This document shows, in pieces, positions 21,778-32,883 of a stretch of DNA of 64,000 nucleotides. The position numbers and the translations under genes are program-made. The first letter of the stretch is position 1. Each line of letters opens with the position of its first letter. The notes under the pieces were generated by a model. The model ran no database searches. It was not told the origin of the DNA and saw nothing but the letters and a program-made list of their open reading frames with translations. Origin of the DNA: Dactylis glomerata. Lineage: Eukaryota; Streptophyta; Magnoliopsida; Poales; Poaceae. The stretch spans positions 5,895,208 through 5,959,207 of the forward strand of contig QXEO01000382.1 in assembly GCA_007115705.1 (NCBI GenBank), given 5' to 3'.

Positions 21778-23757
21778 TCTCCACTTAGGCCAAAAGCCTA
21801 AGCTTGGGGGGAGGTACGCTGACGATTCAGTCATCTACATATCGTATTTTGTCGGATCTTTGTATATCCATGTTTCGCTTTCTTTAATGTTCCAGTTCTT
21901 GTTTCCACTTTTCCAAAACACAAAAAGACCAAAAATATTTCCGTTGTTTCTCTTTGTTTGGTTCTTTAGTTTTCTACCTTTGGTTTGTTTTACTTGCTAT
22001 TTTCGGTTTGCCATTTGAAAAATCCAAAAATATTTTGCATTGTTTGCTATTTCCTTCTGCTTTTGTTTCAAAAAAATCGAAAACCCCAAAAATATTTGTT
22101 GTTCTTCTTCAGTTTTGTAAAGTTTGTTGCAGAGTTCAGTCTCCCGTTACTCCATTGGAGCTTGGTATTCACTTTATATTATTCAAGCCACACAAGTGAA
22201 GAGCAATAATGACGATATATGACAATCCGAGATGTGGTAAGAGGATGGAATGAACTCTATTTGTTTTCATTTTTGTACATATACTCATCTATGTGGACAT
22301 GCTTAGTCGGTTCATGTATGGTATATGTTATCTGATGGATGCTTTGTAGTTCTTGCTTTCATATGATTAGTTTCAATTTACTATTAGCCTGTAGCATGTC
22401 ATGTAGACGCTTGCATGCTTTGTTTTATTCATAATATGGTATGATATTGTGATATCCACCTCTGAAAGCTTCATTTGAATCGACTTGGCACATGCTCAAG
22501 CATGCATATGACTAAACAAAAAGTCAATTAAGCCTTGATGATCTAAATTGCCTCAGAGTTCTTGCATCCTTTTTATGCCTATATTAATTTTGTCTTGTCG
22601 CAAGCATGATTATGACAGTTATTGCTCTCTCGATTGTCGCTTCCCAGTCTTTTGCTAGCCTTCACTTGTACTGAGTATGAGCTCTACTCGTGCATCCATT
22701 TACCAAAAACCAAGTCTTCCAGAGAGTCCACTATAAATTCCTATGCATGGTATTTGTAAGCCATTCCAAGTAAATTTTCATGTGCTACCTTTCAAAACTT
22801 TCAACTACTCATTTTGTGCCACTGTTTTTAGCAAATGGGGACGTAGTGGTTGGAATTGCTATCTTCCATATTAAATTAAGTACCCCTCGACTAGGCAGCT
22901 TCATCTGCTCGTCATTAATTTTGCAAGGGAGCTGGTCAGACCATTATAATCTTAATTCTAAAAGAAAGAAAAAAGGCACTCCTCCAAAGGAATGTGAAAG
23001 TTGGTGGGCACCCGATGGAATCGGTTAGCCATGGTTTGAGAAAGGAAAAAGGTGGGGAGGAGTGCCAAAGCTTTATAAAAGAGCACCAATGTGCCAAATT
23101 TCAAAGAACTCGGAACCGCTCTCACTTGTTTATTATGGAAGATAGCAAGTCCCCATTGCTAGTCGTTGACATAGAACAACCACCTCTCAAAATAAACTTT
23201 TATCTCTGTTTTACAAATGAAAAGCTCTAGCACATGTTAAATCACTGCTTCCCTCTATGAAGGGCCATTCGTTTACTTTTATGTTGAGTCACCATCTTCT
23301 AATTTTAAGCACTTCTTGAGAGCATAGCTGTTATTCTTAGTGTAATGTGCTTGTCCCAGAACACGGTTAATTGTGGTATAACTTTGATGCTTGTATCTTC
23401 GATATTTCTACTTCTAGTCTTCCCTTGGACTTCAGAGGTGCCTCAGCATTTATGTTTTGCTCTACAGATAAAGGCAAGCTGGATACTACTTTTTCATATC
23501 CTTTATGCATATTACAATCTTGTAGCTTCTCATGCACATGTTACTTGTTATTAGTGCATTGGCACTCTTTCATAGCTTGCTTGACTACGAGGTGACATTA
23601 GTTGCATATTTCTTATTATGAATTGCCTGAGTACTTGATCACATAGTTAGTATATATACATCATATGAACAAATGTGTTCGTGAAAGTTTCTTTTATCGC
23701 TCTCAGTTGTTAACTGAATTGCTTGAGGACAAGCAAATAGCTAAGCTTGGGGGGAGT
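21778..23757 (+). other. Conserved non-coding 3' block of element B between two polypurine tracts
   Basis: Colinear with 11456-13438 of element A. Internal tract TAAGCTTGGGGGGAGG at 21799-21814 with the CTTAGGC/GCCTAAG hairpin; terminal tract TAAGCTTGGGGGGAG at 23742-23756. Inverted pair GGCACTCCTCC (22975) / GGAGGAGTGCC (23056) is kept. No credible ORF. Confidence 0.8.
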
Positions 23758-25154
23758 TGATACGTCCAAAACGTATCTACTTTCCCGAACACTTTTGCTA
23801 TTGTTTCTCCTCTAATTTGTGTGTTTTGAATACAACTAACACGGACTGACGCTGTTTTCAGCAGAATTGCTCTGGTGTCTCGTTTTTGTGCAGAAATCCA
23901 ACTTTAAGTAAAAATTCAGGAAAAATCATGAAAAATCCTATTTCACGAGAAGACCCACAGAGCCAGAAGACAGGAGGGAGAAGAGGCTCGAGGGGCCGTC
24001 ACGCATAGGTGGCGCGGCCCAGCCCTGGCCGCGCCACCCTTGCGTGAGGGGGCCCCAGCACCCCTCTCGACCTCCCCTCTTGCGTACATATACCCCCGGA
24101 CGACATAATATCGGGGAGATGGCGTTTTTCCTAGATAGACTTCCGCTGCGCCGCCGCCATCAGAAACCGCGATTCGGAACCAGAAACTCCGTTCTGGCAC
24201 CCTGCCGGGACGGGGATTCGGAGGAGATCTTCATCACCATCACCACCGATGCTTCTCTATCGACCATCCATGACTCCCCCATCCATGTGTGAGTAATTCC
24301 CCCGCTGTAGGTGAGGGGATGGTAGGGATTGGATGAGATTGTTCATGTAATTTGATATGAGATTGTTAGGGCATAGTGCCTAGTATCTTTATTTAGTGCC
24401 TATGACATTGTTGCAACTTGTTGTGCTTAATGCTTGTCACTTTGGGCCCGAGTGCCATGATTTCAGATCTGAACATGTTATTATTTCTATGATGATACTT
24501 GTTGTTTATGGTCTTACCTACAAGTTGTATACACATATTGTTGTCCGGAACCCGAGGCCCCAAAGTGACAGAAATTGGGATAACCGGAGGGGATGACTAT
24601 GATGTGAGGATCACATGTGTTCACCGAGTGCTAATGCTTTGCTCCGGTACTCTATTAAAAGGAGTACCTTAATTACCAGTAGTTTCCCTTGAGGCCCTGC
24701 TGCAACAGGCTGGTAGGACAAAAGATGTCGTGCAAGTTTCTCCTTGCGAGCACGTACGACTATATACGGAACACATGCCTATGATTGTTTGTACTAGGAT
24801 GCTTTATCATTATTTATCTGCAATGCCCATGTCTCATTGATTTCATGAATTATCTTATCCATGCAACGCCCAAAATCCATCCCTATGCCTACAGTATTTG
24901 TTCCTACTGTTTACAACTGTTACTATTACTGCTGCTACTTTACTACTGCTGTTACTGTTTCATTACTGTCACCACTATAAAACTGTTGCTACTGATAAAC
25001 CACTGCGAGCGAGATTGTTTCCAGGTGCAGCTGAATTGACAACTCATCTGTTAAGGCTTACATATATTCTTTGGCTCCCCTTGTGTCGAATCAATAAATT
25101 TGGGTAATACTTCCCTCGAAGACTGTTGCGATCCCCTATACTTGTGGGTCATCA
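23758..25154 (+). repeat. Element B 3' LTR
   Basis: 1397 bp, colinear with the 5' LTR. The GC-rich inverted repeat at 23999-24047 has a perfect inner stem GGTGGCGCGGCC/GGCCGCGCCACC. Confidence 0.95.
23999..24047 (+). promoter_or_regulatory. GC-rich inverted repeat, element B 3' LTR
   Basis: TCACGCA/TGCGTGA outer arms and a fully paired 12-bp inner stem. Confidence 0.8.
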
Positions 25155-25501
25155 ACAACCACGCCATGCATGGGCTGTGAGCCCAAGGCGGAAGTATGCA
25201 GGGGTGGTGGACGACCGACGTCCATGGATGGAATATCGACATGCACAACTGGGTGCATGTTGGAAACAACATCTGCTTTAGGTGTAAGAAGCTCTAAATG
25301 AATGCAACGCCCAGTACCTGCACCATGGTTAGCGAGCAAAGACGGTGCATATGCAGTATCCATAAATTGGTCAGCTGAAAGCAAAGATGATTCCGTAGCT
25401 GGTGGATTAGATGAGAAGGGCAAGTTGGCTATGTTAAATACCATGCCCATCGAAGATGACGTCTCGAGAGATATAATCTCGATTAGAAGGAATATGGAGA
25501 T
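25155..25501 (-). pseudogene. Copia D: integrase end and linker fragment
   Basis: Minus strand: IPSNRDYISRDVIFD (end of the integrase region) followed by a low-complexity linker reaching HGVVV at 25155. The frame joins to 15691 (VVSALA) across element B. A target duplication of the solo LTR (GAGAT) is at 25497-25501. Confidence 0.85.
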
Positions 25502-26793
25502 TGATACCTTCGATCTGAAATATCGGATGTAGTATAGCTTTCTTTTTCCCTAGCAGGCCTAGATTTATATCGAATCTTTGGGAAGCAAATGTTGTGGTGA
25601 TTTACTCTAGAAATACCTTATTTACCGGTAGTGTCTTTATCTCACTGGACCATCGCGTTTACTATAGTGTTGTGTGTCGATGATGGAAAAGTCTATAGCT
25701 AAGGATTCACCTGAAGCTGTGAAATACAAAAAAATAGGATGCAAGATAACTGTTAAGCGCAAATGTGTTAATTCAATAAGGATAAGAATCTTGTGGGCGA
25801 TGTGTCCTAATACACTATAGATTCTGCAAGCCACTTATGGTTATAGCACTTGTGGTCCAACCACTACAATCCAGTCGAGCTAGTTATGCTACAGTTATTA
25901 AGTGTCGTTATGCACAAACCAAAGCAATAAGACCAATGACATTACCCTTTACCCCCTAGTGGATCTCGAGCCAGCTACTGTACTCCTTGTCACTAGGTTT
26001 CACTTGACGAAGGCATTCTCCAGTAATCTAACCTCACTACTGATTCAATCATCGGGGTCTTGGGTACCTGACAAGTCCTAGATCAAGGTAGGAGACAAAA
26101 CAATCTTACAAATCTCAAATGATAAATTAAACATGATACCCAAATATAAACATGCACATTGCTGCGAGGCTTGGCTTCATCCCTCAGCACGTGAGGACTA
26201 CTCACATATGATTAGATCAATAATCATAAACATTGTATAGAAATTCATAGAAACAATAGCAAATGGTCTTACAAAGCCACCAATTGTGTTGAGATCATGA
26301 TTACAAGTAGAATCTACGGAGGTGGAGAGGTAGATGGATGAAGATGGTGATGGAGATGCAGCGGTTCCTCCTCTCCATGGGCGAAATGGATCTCGGATCT
26401 GTGGGTGACTCTTTCTGCTCTGGCACTCTGTTTGCGGCGGCTATGTTACGATTTCGACTCTAGTCCCCCTTTACAAAAGTTGCTGAGTTTGACCTAGCAA
26501 AGGCAGTGGAGGGTGGTAAGGCCGGGTGGTACGCGCAGGTTCTGCCCGTACCTTCTGATGCTTGGCTCCGAGGCCCCTTTGACTTAGAAATATTGGCAAC
26601 TCGTAATTCTTCATTAATTAGTCTCAATCTCGCCCAGAAAGTGTTGAAATCTGCAAAACAAAAATAAAAGAGAAGACTTACACATCTTTGCAGTTATTAG
26701 TCATCAGTAGCAAGGTGAGAGAGATATAACATCAATTAATTGACTCATATAGGTTTTAAACATGGATAAAGATGGTTTTTTTCACAGCCATCA
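25502..26793 (-). mobile_element. Solo LTR (1292 bp) inserted in copia D
   Basis: TG...CA ends (plus strand TGATACC ... GCCATCA) flanked by GAGAT (25497-25501) and GAGAC (26794-26798), a 5-bp target duplication with one mismatch. Removing it restores the copia integrase frame (...YKCL|HIPSNRDY). The minus-strand interior resembles a gypsy LTR leader region (TCCATCACCATCTTCATCC). No internal domain is present, so it is a recombination product. Sense orientation is inferred. Confidence 0.8.
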
Positions 26794-27137
26794 GAGACAT
26801 TTATATCCTTTGTGTAAAGAACTATAGCCCGGAAAAACAAATTTTTAAAACGAAGTTCAAGTTTATGATTGTTATATTGACAAATATGCAGCCAACAAGC
26901 ACAACCAAAGACCTTAAAGATGATATAATCAGGATCTTCATGAAAAAAAATCATTAAAGAGGTATTTTCATAACAATGGTACGACTAGGGAGCCTATGTA
27001 TAAGAAAACAAGCCGTAGAAAAAGCATAATTTCAATAGGATAATTGAACAAAAGCATGTGCAAGCATAATAAGACCGGTCTCAACAATGTGATGGTGTTT
27101 ATGTTCAGCAGTGCCATTTTGTTGGTGGGCGTGGGGA
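26794..27137 (-). pseudogene. Copia D: integrase C-terminal core fragment
   Basis: Minus strand: HAHQQNGTAEHKHHHIVETG and then FKVFGCACWLHICQYNNHKLE, both standard copia integrase segments, with stops in between. It joins 34556 to the right (HDLGISHCVSCP) across element C. Confidence 0.85.
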
Positions 27138-28808
27138 TGATACTCCAAGTTGATGTGGAAGATCAGAGGTCCTTGTGCGTGGTGAATGACCATCCCATTG
27201 GGAACCCCAAGAGGAAGGTATGATGAGTATAGCAGCTTGTTTTCCCTCAGTTAAGAAACCAAGGTTTATCGTTCAGGAGAAAAGCAGACAATGACGATTG
27301 AAGGTGGTGTTTGCTAGTTTGACATAGCTTCGGACAATTTATATATGGCGCCTCGTCCAAGCTTTGCTTGCTAGCTGCAACACGGAACCTGCACACACAC
27401 AACCAAGTACTTTGTTCCCAACTTAAGATGAGGTTGTCAATCTCACCGGTTTGCTTGAAACAAAGGCTATGAGCGTATCGAGTGGAAAACAGTAGAGTAT
27501 GCGACTAAAGTAAACAGTGCGAGTAAAGTAAATAGGTAATAGCAATATGATGGAAATAGGACCGGGGTCCACAGTTCACTAGTGGTGTCTCTCCATAAGA
27601 TAAATAACACATGCTGGGTAAACAAATTACAGTTGGGCAATTGATAGAATAAAGATAAACATGATATGTCAAGAAGATCACTATGAGATTTACTCTGGGC
27701 ATTACAACAAAATACATAGACCGCCATCCAACTGCATCTATGACTAATAATCCACTCCCGGGGATATCAATCCGAACACCCCATGAGTATTAAGTTGCGA
27801 ACAACAGATAATTGCATTAAGCAAAGTGTGTAATGTAAACAAAGCATATGCCCTTGAGCATATGAATGTTGTTTTCTCCCTAGTAGCAACAACACATCTA
27901 CAACCTTAGAGGTTTCTGTCACTCCCCCAGGTTAAATAGAGGCATGAACCCACTATCGAGCATAAATACCCCCTCTTGGAGTCACTAGCAACTACTCGGC
28001 CAAGATAGCTACTAACAACGGAGAGCATGCAAGATCATAAACAACATAGAGATAACAAAAGATAATATTCAGTACAGCAACTCAATCATAAACACCAATA
28101 TTCATCGGATCCCAACAAACCAAATATGTAGAATTACATAACGGTGATCTCAATCATGTAGGGCAGCTCATGAGATCTAAACATGAAGCACATGGTGGAG
28201 AAGACAACCATCTAGCTACTGCTATGGACCCATAGTCCAAGGTAGACTACTCACTCATCGCTCCGGAGGCAAGCATGGCGATGAAGAAGACCTCCGGTGG
28301 CGATTCCCCTCTCTGGCAAGGTGCCAGGAAGAGCTTCTGGACCCTGCCGATCTTCGGGTCGACGGCGGCGGCGGATCGCGATGTGTTCTGGAAAAGTAAT
28401 CGGGTACTTAGGTTTTTTCCATCGGGGGGTCTTTATAGGCGAAGGGGCGATGTCAGAGGAGGACCCAGGTGGCCTCACACCTTGGTGGCGCGGGCCAGGG
28501 GCTGGCCGCGCCACCCTAGCGTGTGGGCCCCTGGTGGCCCCTCTCCTTCTCTCCTTCGGATCTCTGGAAGCTTCCGGGTAAAATAAGACTTCAGGAACTT
28601 TTTTCGTCCAATTCCGAGAATATTTCCTGTGTATCACTTCTGAAACACAAAAACAGCAGAAAACAGGGAACTGACACTGTGGCAACTCGTTAATAGGTTA
28701 GTTCCGGAAAATGCATAAAAGTGCCACGAAGTGTAACGAAACAATAGGCAAATGGTGTAAAAACAAGCATGGAGCATCAAAAATTATAGATACGTTGGAG
28801 ACATATCA
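27138..28808 (-). repeat. Element C 3' LTR
   Basis: 1671 bp; minus strand starts TGATATGTCTCC and ends CAACTTGGAGTATCA. Minus-strand TATAAAG at 28437-28431. Confidence 0.94.
28474..28527 (-). promoter_or_regulatory. GC-rich inverted repeat, element C 3' LTR
   Basis: Plus-strand arms CTCACAC/GTGTGGG and GGTGGCGCGG/CCGCGCCACC around a GCC-AGGGGCT-GGC centre. It lies about 35 bp upstream of the minus-strand TATA box. Confidence 0.78.
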
Positions 28809-28825
28809 AGCATCCCCAAGCTTAA
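28809..28825 (-). promoter_or_regulatory. Element C terminal polypurine tract
   Basis: Minus strand TTAAGCTTGGGGATGCT abuts the 3' LTR. Confidence 0.88.
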
Positions 28826-31681
28826 CTCCTGCTCGTCCTCGAGTAGGTAAGTGATAACAAAAGAATAATTTTTGAGGTGACATGCACCTACACAATCTTG
28901 ATCATATATGTAAGCATTTGTGAGCTAGGATCATGAGAACTTAAAACATGGGCATGAAGATATAATCTTGACAATAAGAACTTAGCAACCATGTTGTAAA
29001 CATGCAAATGAACACAAACAGAAGATCATGAAAATGAAACAATGAAAGTCAAACGTGTGTTCAAATCATAAGGAAAAACATACAAATGGTTTTCAGCTTG
29101 TCCTTCAAAGAGAGCAAAACATAAATACATAGGACACCTTCAAGTTTAAGAGGGCGACTAGATACAAATAATTTAAGAACAAGTGAAACCAACAATATGA
29201 ATCAATCAATGAACTTTGGGACAATGCATATCACACTAAGAATGACAACTATGCTCTCTTAATGGTGCATAAAGAAAGAAGGTGGTGACTGAACATAAAA
29301 GTAGAAGAAAGGCCCTTCGCAGAGGGAAGCAGTGATTGCAAGTTTTATAACCTTCAAAAATTATGGTACTTACCGGCTTTGAGCTCTCATTGCCCCCATC
29401 ATAAGCATCTTGAATGGTTAAAGTTAATGCGAGAACAATTATGATGCATATGCTTGACAAATCATAAGTTGAAAACCTCGTGTCCCGTGAATACGAGTAC
29501 CCAAACCTTATGCTACTTTACTTAGAGTCCCAAGCAAGGCTCTTGTCATTGTAAGTATATGCATATCATTGAGAACCGCCAATGGGGTACCTCCATGCCC
29601 GATGACATGGAACAAGCCCACACCAAAATGACAGGACAAGCAGACAATGAACACCTCGACATCTCTTTTATTTGCCTTTTGTTTAGCTTTTTATTGTGAG
29701 ATGCGTCGTCGAATGTTCACCATGGGTATGCTGCAAATTTCCACCATGAATTATACATGGCTTAGATTGGCGGCCCGGCGTTTCCCTAACACATATACAA
29801 ACTCCATGATCCCCACAAGATTTCTAATTCATTTCACACCGCGGGCATCCATAAATAAAAGATCACGATATCAACTCAATTAAGAAGTGCAATGTTGAAA
29901 GCTTGCCCATGACAGCATGGCTGGGCTAGAATCCAACTTACAACTTGCAAGCATAACAACTCAACATAAGAGACCACAATGTCAAATTTTTAAGAACAGG
30001 AAAAGTAAAGTGTGCCTTCCGGTTCGTGAGAGCTTTACTGACCGAATTTCGCATAACACTGGTAAGAGTTTAATTTGAAGAGAAAATAAAAGCAAGTCAA
30101 ATTTACTTGGAATAGCAAATTGCTAGTAGGTATGTATGGTGGACACTTTGGAAAACTTTGGCTTTTAGGAGTTGGATGCACGAGTAGAGCTCATACTCAG
30201 TACAAGGCGAGGGCTAGCAAAAGACTGGGAGCGACCAACTAAGAGAGCAATAATGGCCATAATCATGCAAAGCGACAAAGCGACATTAAAAGAAGCATAA
30301 GATGGCATCAAAAGTCAAAAACTAAATGATCATGAAGGCTATTGGCGACTTTGTAAGAGTCTAACATTTGTGAGCATGCGCCAAGTCAACCCAAATAAAG
30401 CATCAAGGAGAAAACCAAAATAATGCTTCCATACAATAAAAACAACGCATGATTTTTTCAAAGGCTCATTAAGCAATCTCAGTTATTCGAGACAAGTCAT
30501 GCTACAGAAAAACCACTAAGCATACTATCAAAAAGACATCAAGCATGACATGAAAAAGCCTAAGCCGCAGTCTACACAAGCTCCTTCTTGTACCACTATT
30601 TTGCATAAAGCTTTTTCTCTTTTCCAACACCATTTGAAATTTTTATAAACACCTCTTTTGATGAAAACCAATAAAGATCAGAGGCAAAAATACACCTTGA
30701 TGAAAAGATATGACAAGGTCTGAACGCAAATCAAGGCAAAAACGAAAACCAAAAGCAGTAGCAGAAAAAGAAAAACACTCGATTTTTAATTAGAGTGAAA
30801 ACTAGAGCGTTCTTGGCAAATGAAAACGAGTACATCTCCTCCAAAGGAAATTTGTTGGGGTCCAACCATTTATTGCAGCAAACAAACTAAACCAACTAAG
30901 AAAACTAAAACAACTGACGCTCCAAGAAAAACACATAGTGCATGAATCAATAAAAATATAGTGTCTTGAAAGGTGACCTGATTTTTGCCGATGAAGAAGG
31001 GGTGCCTCGGGGGCATCCCCAAGCTTTGACGCTTGTACTTCTTGGATATTTCTTGGGGTGATGCATGGGCATCCCCAAGCTTGAGCTTTTGTCCATTCTT
31101 CAACTCATCTCATCATTCTCCAATCCCTACACTTGAAAACTTCCTTCATACAAAACTAAACACAATTCTATTAGCAACATTAGTGTAGGCATAACATATA
31201 ATCAATCCTCTTTTTGCTTCAGGTTTCAACTCAAAACAACCACATATATATATCAAATACTACTGTAGAAACCTCCCCAAAAGTTCCGTGATCAAAAGAA
31301 CTCAAAAGAAAGCGATAAAGTGGCAAACACAAATATTGGCAGAAATCTGTCAAAACTGAACAGCTGACAAAGGTCGAATTTTTAAGGGGTTTTCTGTTGC
31401 TCAAATCAAAAAGTATTCAACTAACAAAAGTTTGGATATAACCTGGGGCATATGCACAAGAAATCGCAGGTCCAAAAGATATACAGAGAATATATACGAA
31501 TTTTTACGGTGCAGCACCGAAAACAGTTTTAGGACAGCAACATCCCCAAATCTTTACCTCACTCAAATTAGAGGCTTCTCTTGGCACAAAAACGAAATAA
31601 ACATGATAAGGAGCGGTCATTACAGTAGTAATGACTTCCAAGACTCAAATAAAAGAAAAAGTACTGAAAAGAAACATTGGG
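28826..31681 (-). other. Non-coding 3' region of element C with internal polypurine-like motifs
   Basis: Reverse complement aligns in parts with the A and B 3' blocks: GATTATGGCCATTATTGCTCTC, TGAGTATGAGCTCTACTCGT and TGCTTCCCTCTGCGAAGGGCC (29311-29332) are shared landmarks. Two internal motifs AAGCTTGGGGATGCC lie at 31068-31083 and 31012-31026, about 600 bp after the ORF and 2.2 kb from the terminal tract. No credible gene. Confidence 0.72.
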
Positions 31682-32806
31682 TTATCTCCCAAGAGTGCTT
31701 TTCTTTAACGCCTTTGAGCTAGGCGCAGAAAGTTTGAGAAGATGCTCACATAAGAAATATGAATTGAAGTAAAAGAGAGCATCAAGGAGCAAATATAAAA
31801 CACATTTAAGTCTAACCCACTTCCTATGCATAGGAATCTTGTAAGAAAATAAATCAAAGAAGCGCATAGCCACAAGTATGGGTAGATAAAACAAGAGCAA
31901 TTTCAGAACTTTCAATAAAAAGAGAGGTGTTTTAGTAACATAAGAATCCCAACAACCATATTTTCCTCTCTCATAATAATTTTTAGTAGCATCATGAACA
32001 AAATCAACAATATAAATATCACACTCCCCCTCCTTTGTTAAGCATGGAGGGCGATCAAATAAGGTATTAGTTAAAGAGTTACTCTTATTGGGAAGTAGAC
32101 ATGGGTAGCTCCATTCTTCCTCCTCTTGATCATCACGCTCCTCCTCTTTTTCATCCAATGCGCTTCCAATTTCAGCAATTTCTTCTTCTATAGGCTCCTT
32201 CAAGGCATTAGTCTCTTCCGTTGGAGAGCATCTATTAAGATATTTAAGAATATAGCCATTTTCTTCATTGTAATTATCAAAGCAAAATGTAAGTATATCA
32301 TAAACCTCATATTTATAAGGTGCATCATCAATATTTTCAAGCAAATAAGCAAGTTCGAATGCACCCTTCCAAGCAATAAATTCTTCAATTTGTTCCACAT
32401 CATAGAAGTCATAATTTCCATTAATATAAGAAGATATGGTAACATCATCATTATACTCACATTGAAAAGGGAGGTGTTTATACCTCCTACAGCAACAAGA
32501 TCTATCAAAGCAATAGGTAACATTATAAGTAGAGCACACATTTCTAGCAATGATATACAATCTATTGATTTGTTCCCATAAGTGTTTCCCTTTTTGTGAC
32601 AAGCGGTGTTCCTCATAATAATTTTGCTGCTCTTCCGTGAACCCACCTTGCCAAAAAGATTTAGTTTCTAAGAAACCAACCATTGATAGAAAGCATGATA
32701 AAGCAAGACAAGTAAAAACAACTACCAAGGATTCTAATTTTTTTTGGGTTTTTGATATAAAACGATGCAGGTAAAATAAATAAAGTAAAGCAAAACAATA
32801 AAACAA
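31682..32806 (-). CDS. Element C 374-residue putative membrane protein of unknown function
   Basis: ATG at 32806 lies about 50 nt after the primer binding site, where gag normally begins; the frame is open to 31682. Hydrophobic segments occupy residues about 2-15 and 24-45 (LESLVVVFTCLALSCFLSMV). A long hydrophilic part follows with an eight-Cys cluster (CSTYNVTYCFDRSCCC, then FQCEY), an acidic stretch (about 200-235, EEKEEERDDQEEEE-like) and Tyr/Asp-rich segments. Two more hydrophobic stretches lie near the C-terminus (FLLKVLKLLLFYLPILVAM and VLYLLLDALFYFNSYF). I recognise no gag, protease or enzyme motif. It may be a retrotransposon-specific accessory protein, or a gene captured by a parasite element. 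That the frame has survived intact suggests recent constraint or a recent insertion. Confidence 0.72.
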   Translation of the reverse strand: MFYCFALLYLFYLHRFISKTQKKLESLVVVFTCLALSCFLSMVGFLETKSFWQGGFTEEQQNYYEEHRLSQKGKHLWEQINRLYIIARNVCSTYNVTYCFDRSCCCRRYKHLPFQCEYNDDVTISSYINGNYDFYDVEQIEEFIAWKGAFELAYLLENIDDAPYKYEVYDILTFCFDNYNEENGYILKYLNRCSPTEETNALKEPIEEEIAEIGSALDEKEEERDDQEEEEWSYPCLLPNKSNSLTNTLFDRPPCLTKEGECDIYIVDFVHDATKNYYERGKYGCWDSYVTKTPLFLLKVLKLLLFYLPILVAMRFFDLFSYKIPMHRKWVRLKCVLYLLLDALFYFNSYFLCEHLLKLSAPSSKALKKSTLGR

Positions 32807-32855
32807 AGTAAAGGATGTGTGTGCGAAAAATCCCCTTGCAGAGGTCTTCCACTCT

Positions 32856-32873
32856 TCCCCGGCAACGGCGCCA
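32856..32873 (-). promoter_or_regulatory. Element C primer binding site (tRNA-Asp)
   Basis: Plus strand TCCCCGGCAACGGCGCCA; minus strand is the same 18-mer as element B's site. It is 10 bp from the 5' LTR. Confidence 0.9.
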
Positions 32874-32883
32874 GAAAAGAGGC

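Larger units (their letters stand above)
15692..25154 (+). mobile_element. Gypsy element B: complete Athila-type element lacking RT and integrase
   Basis: LTRs of 1397 bp at 15692-17088 and 23758-25154, target duplication ACAAC at 15687-15691 and 25155-25159, tRNA-Asp primer site and terminal polypurine tract. The interior encodes gag plus aspartic protease (17177-19834) and the Athila-type ORF (20659-21777). Between them no reverse transcriptase, RNase H or integrase is found. LTRs differ at about 6 of the first 290 positions by eye, so it is fairly young. It is non-autonomous by gene content. Confidence 0.93.

Noticed and set aside
28251..28685. ORFs on both strands in the element C LTR (also near 34136-34440)
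   Set aside because: They overlap the promoter and inverted repeat of the LTR; GC-rich stretch without stops.
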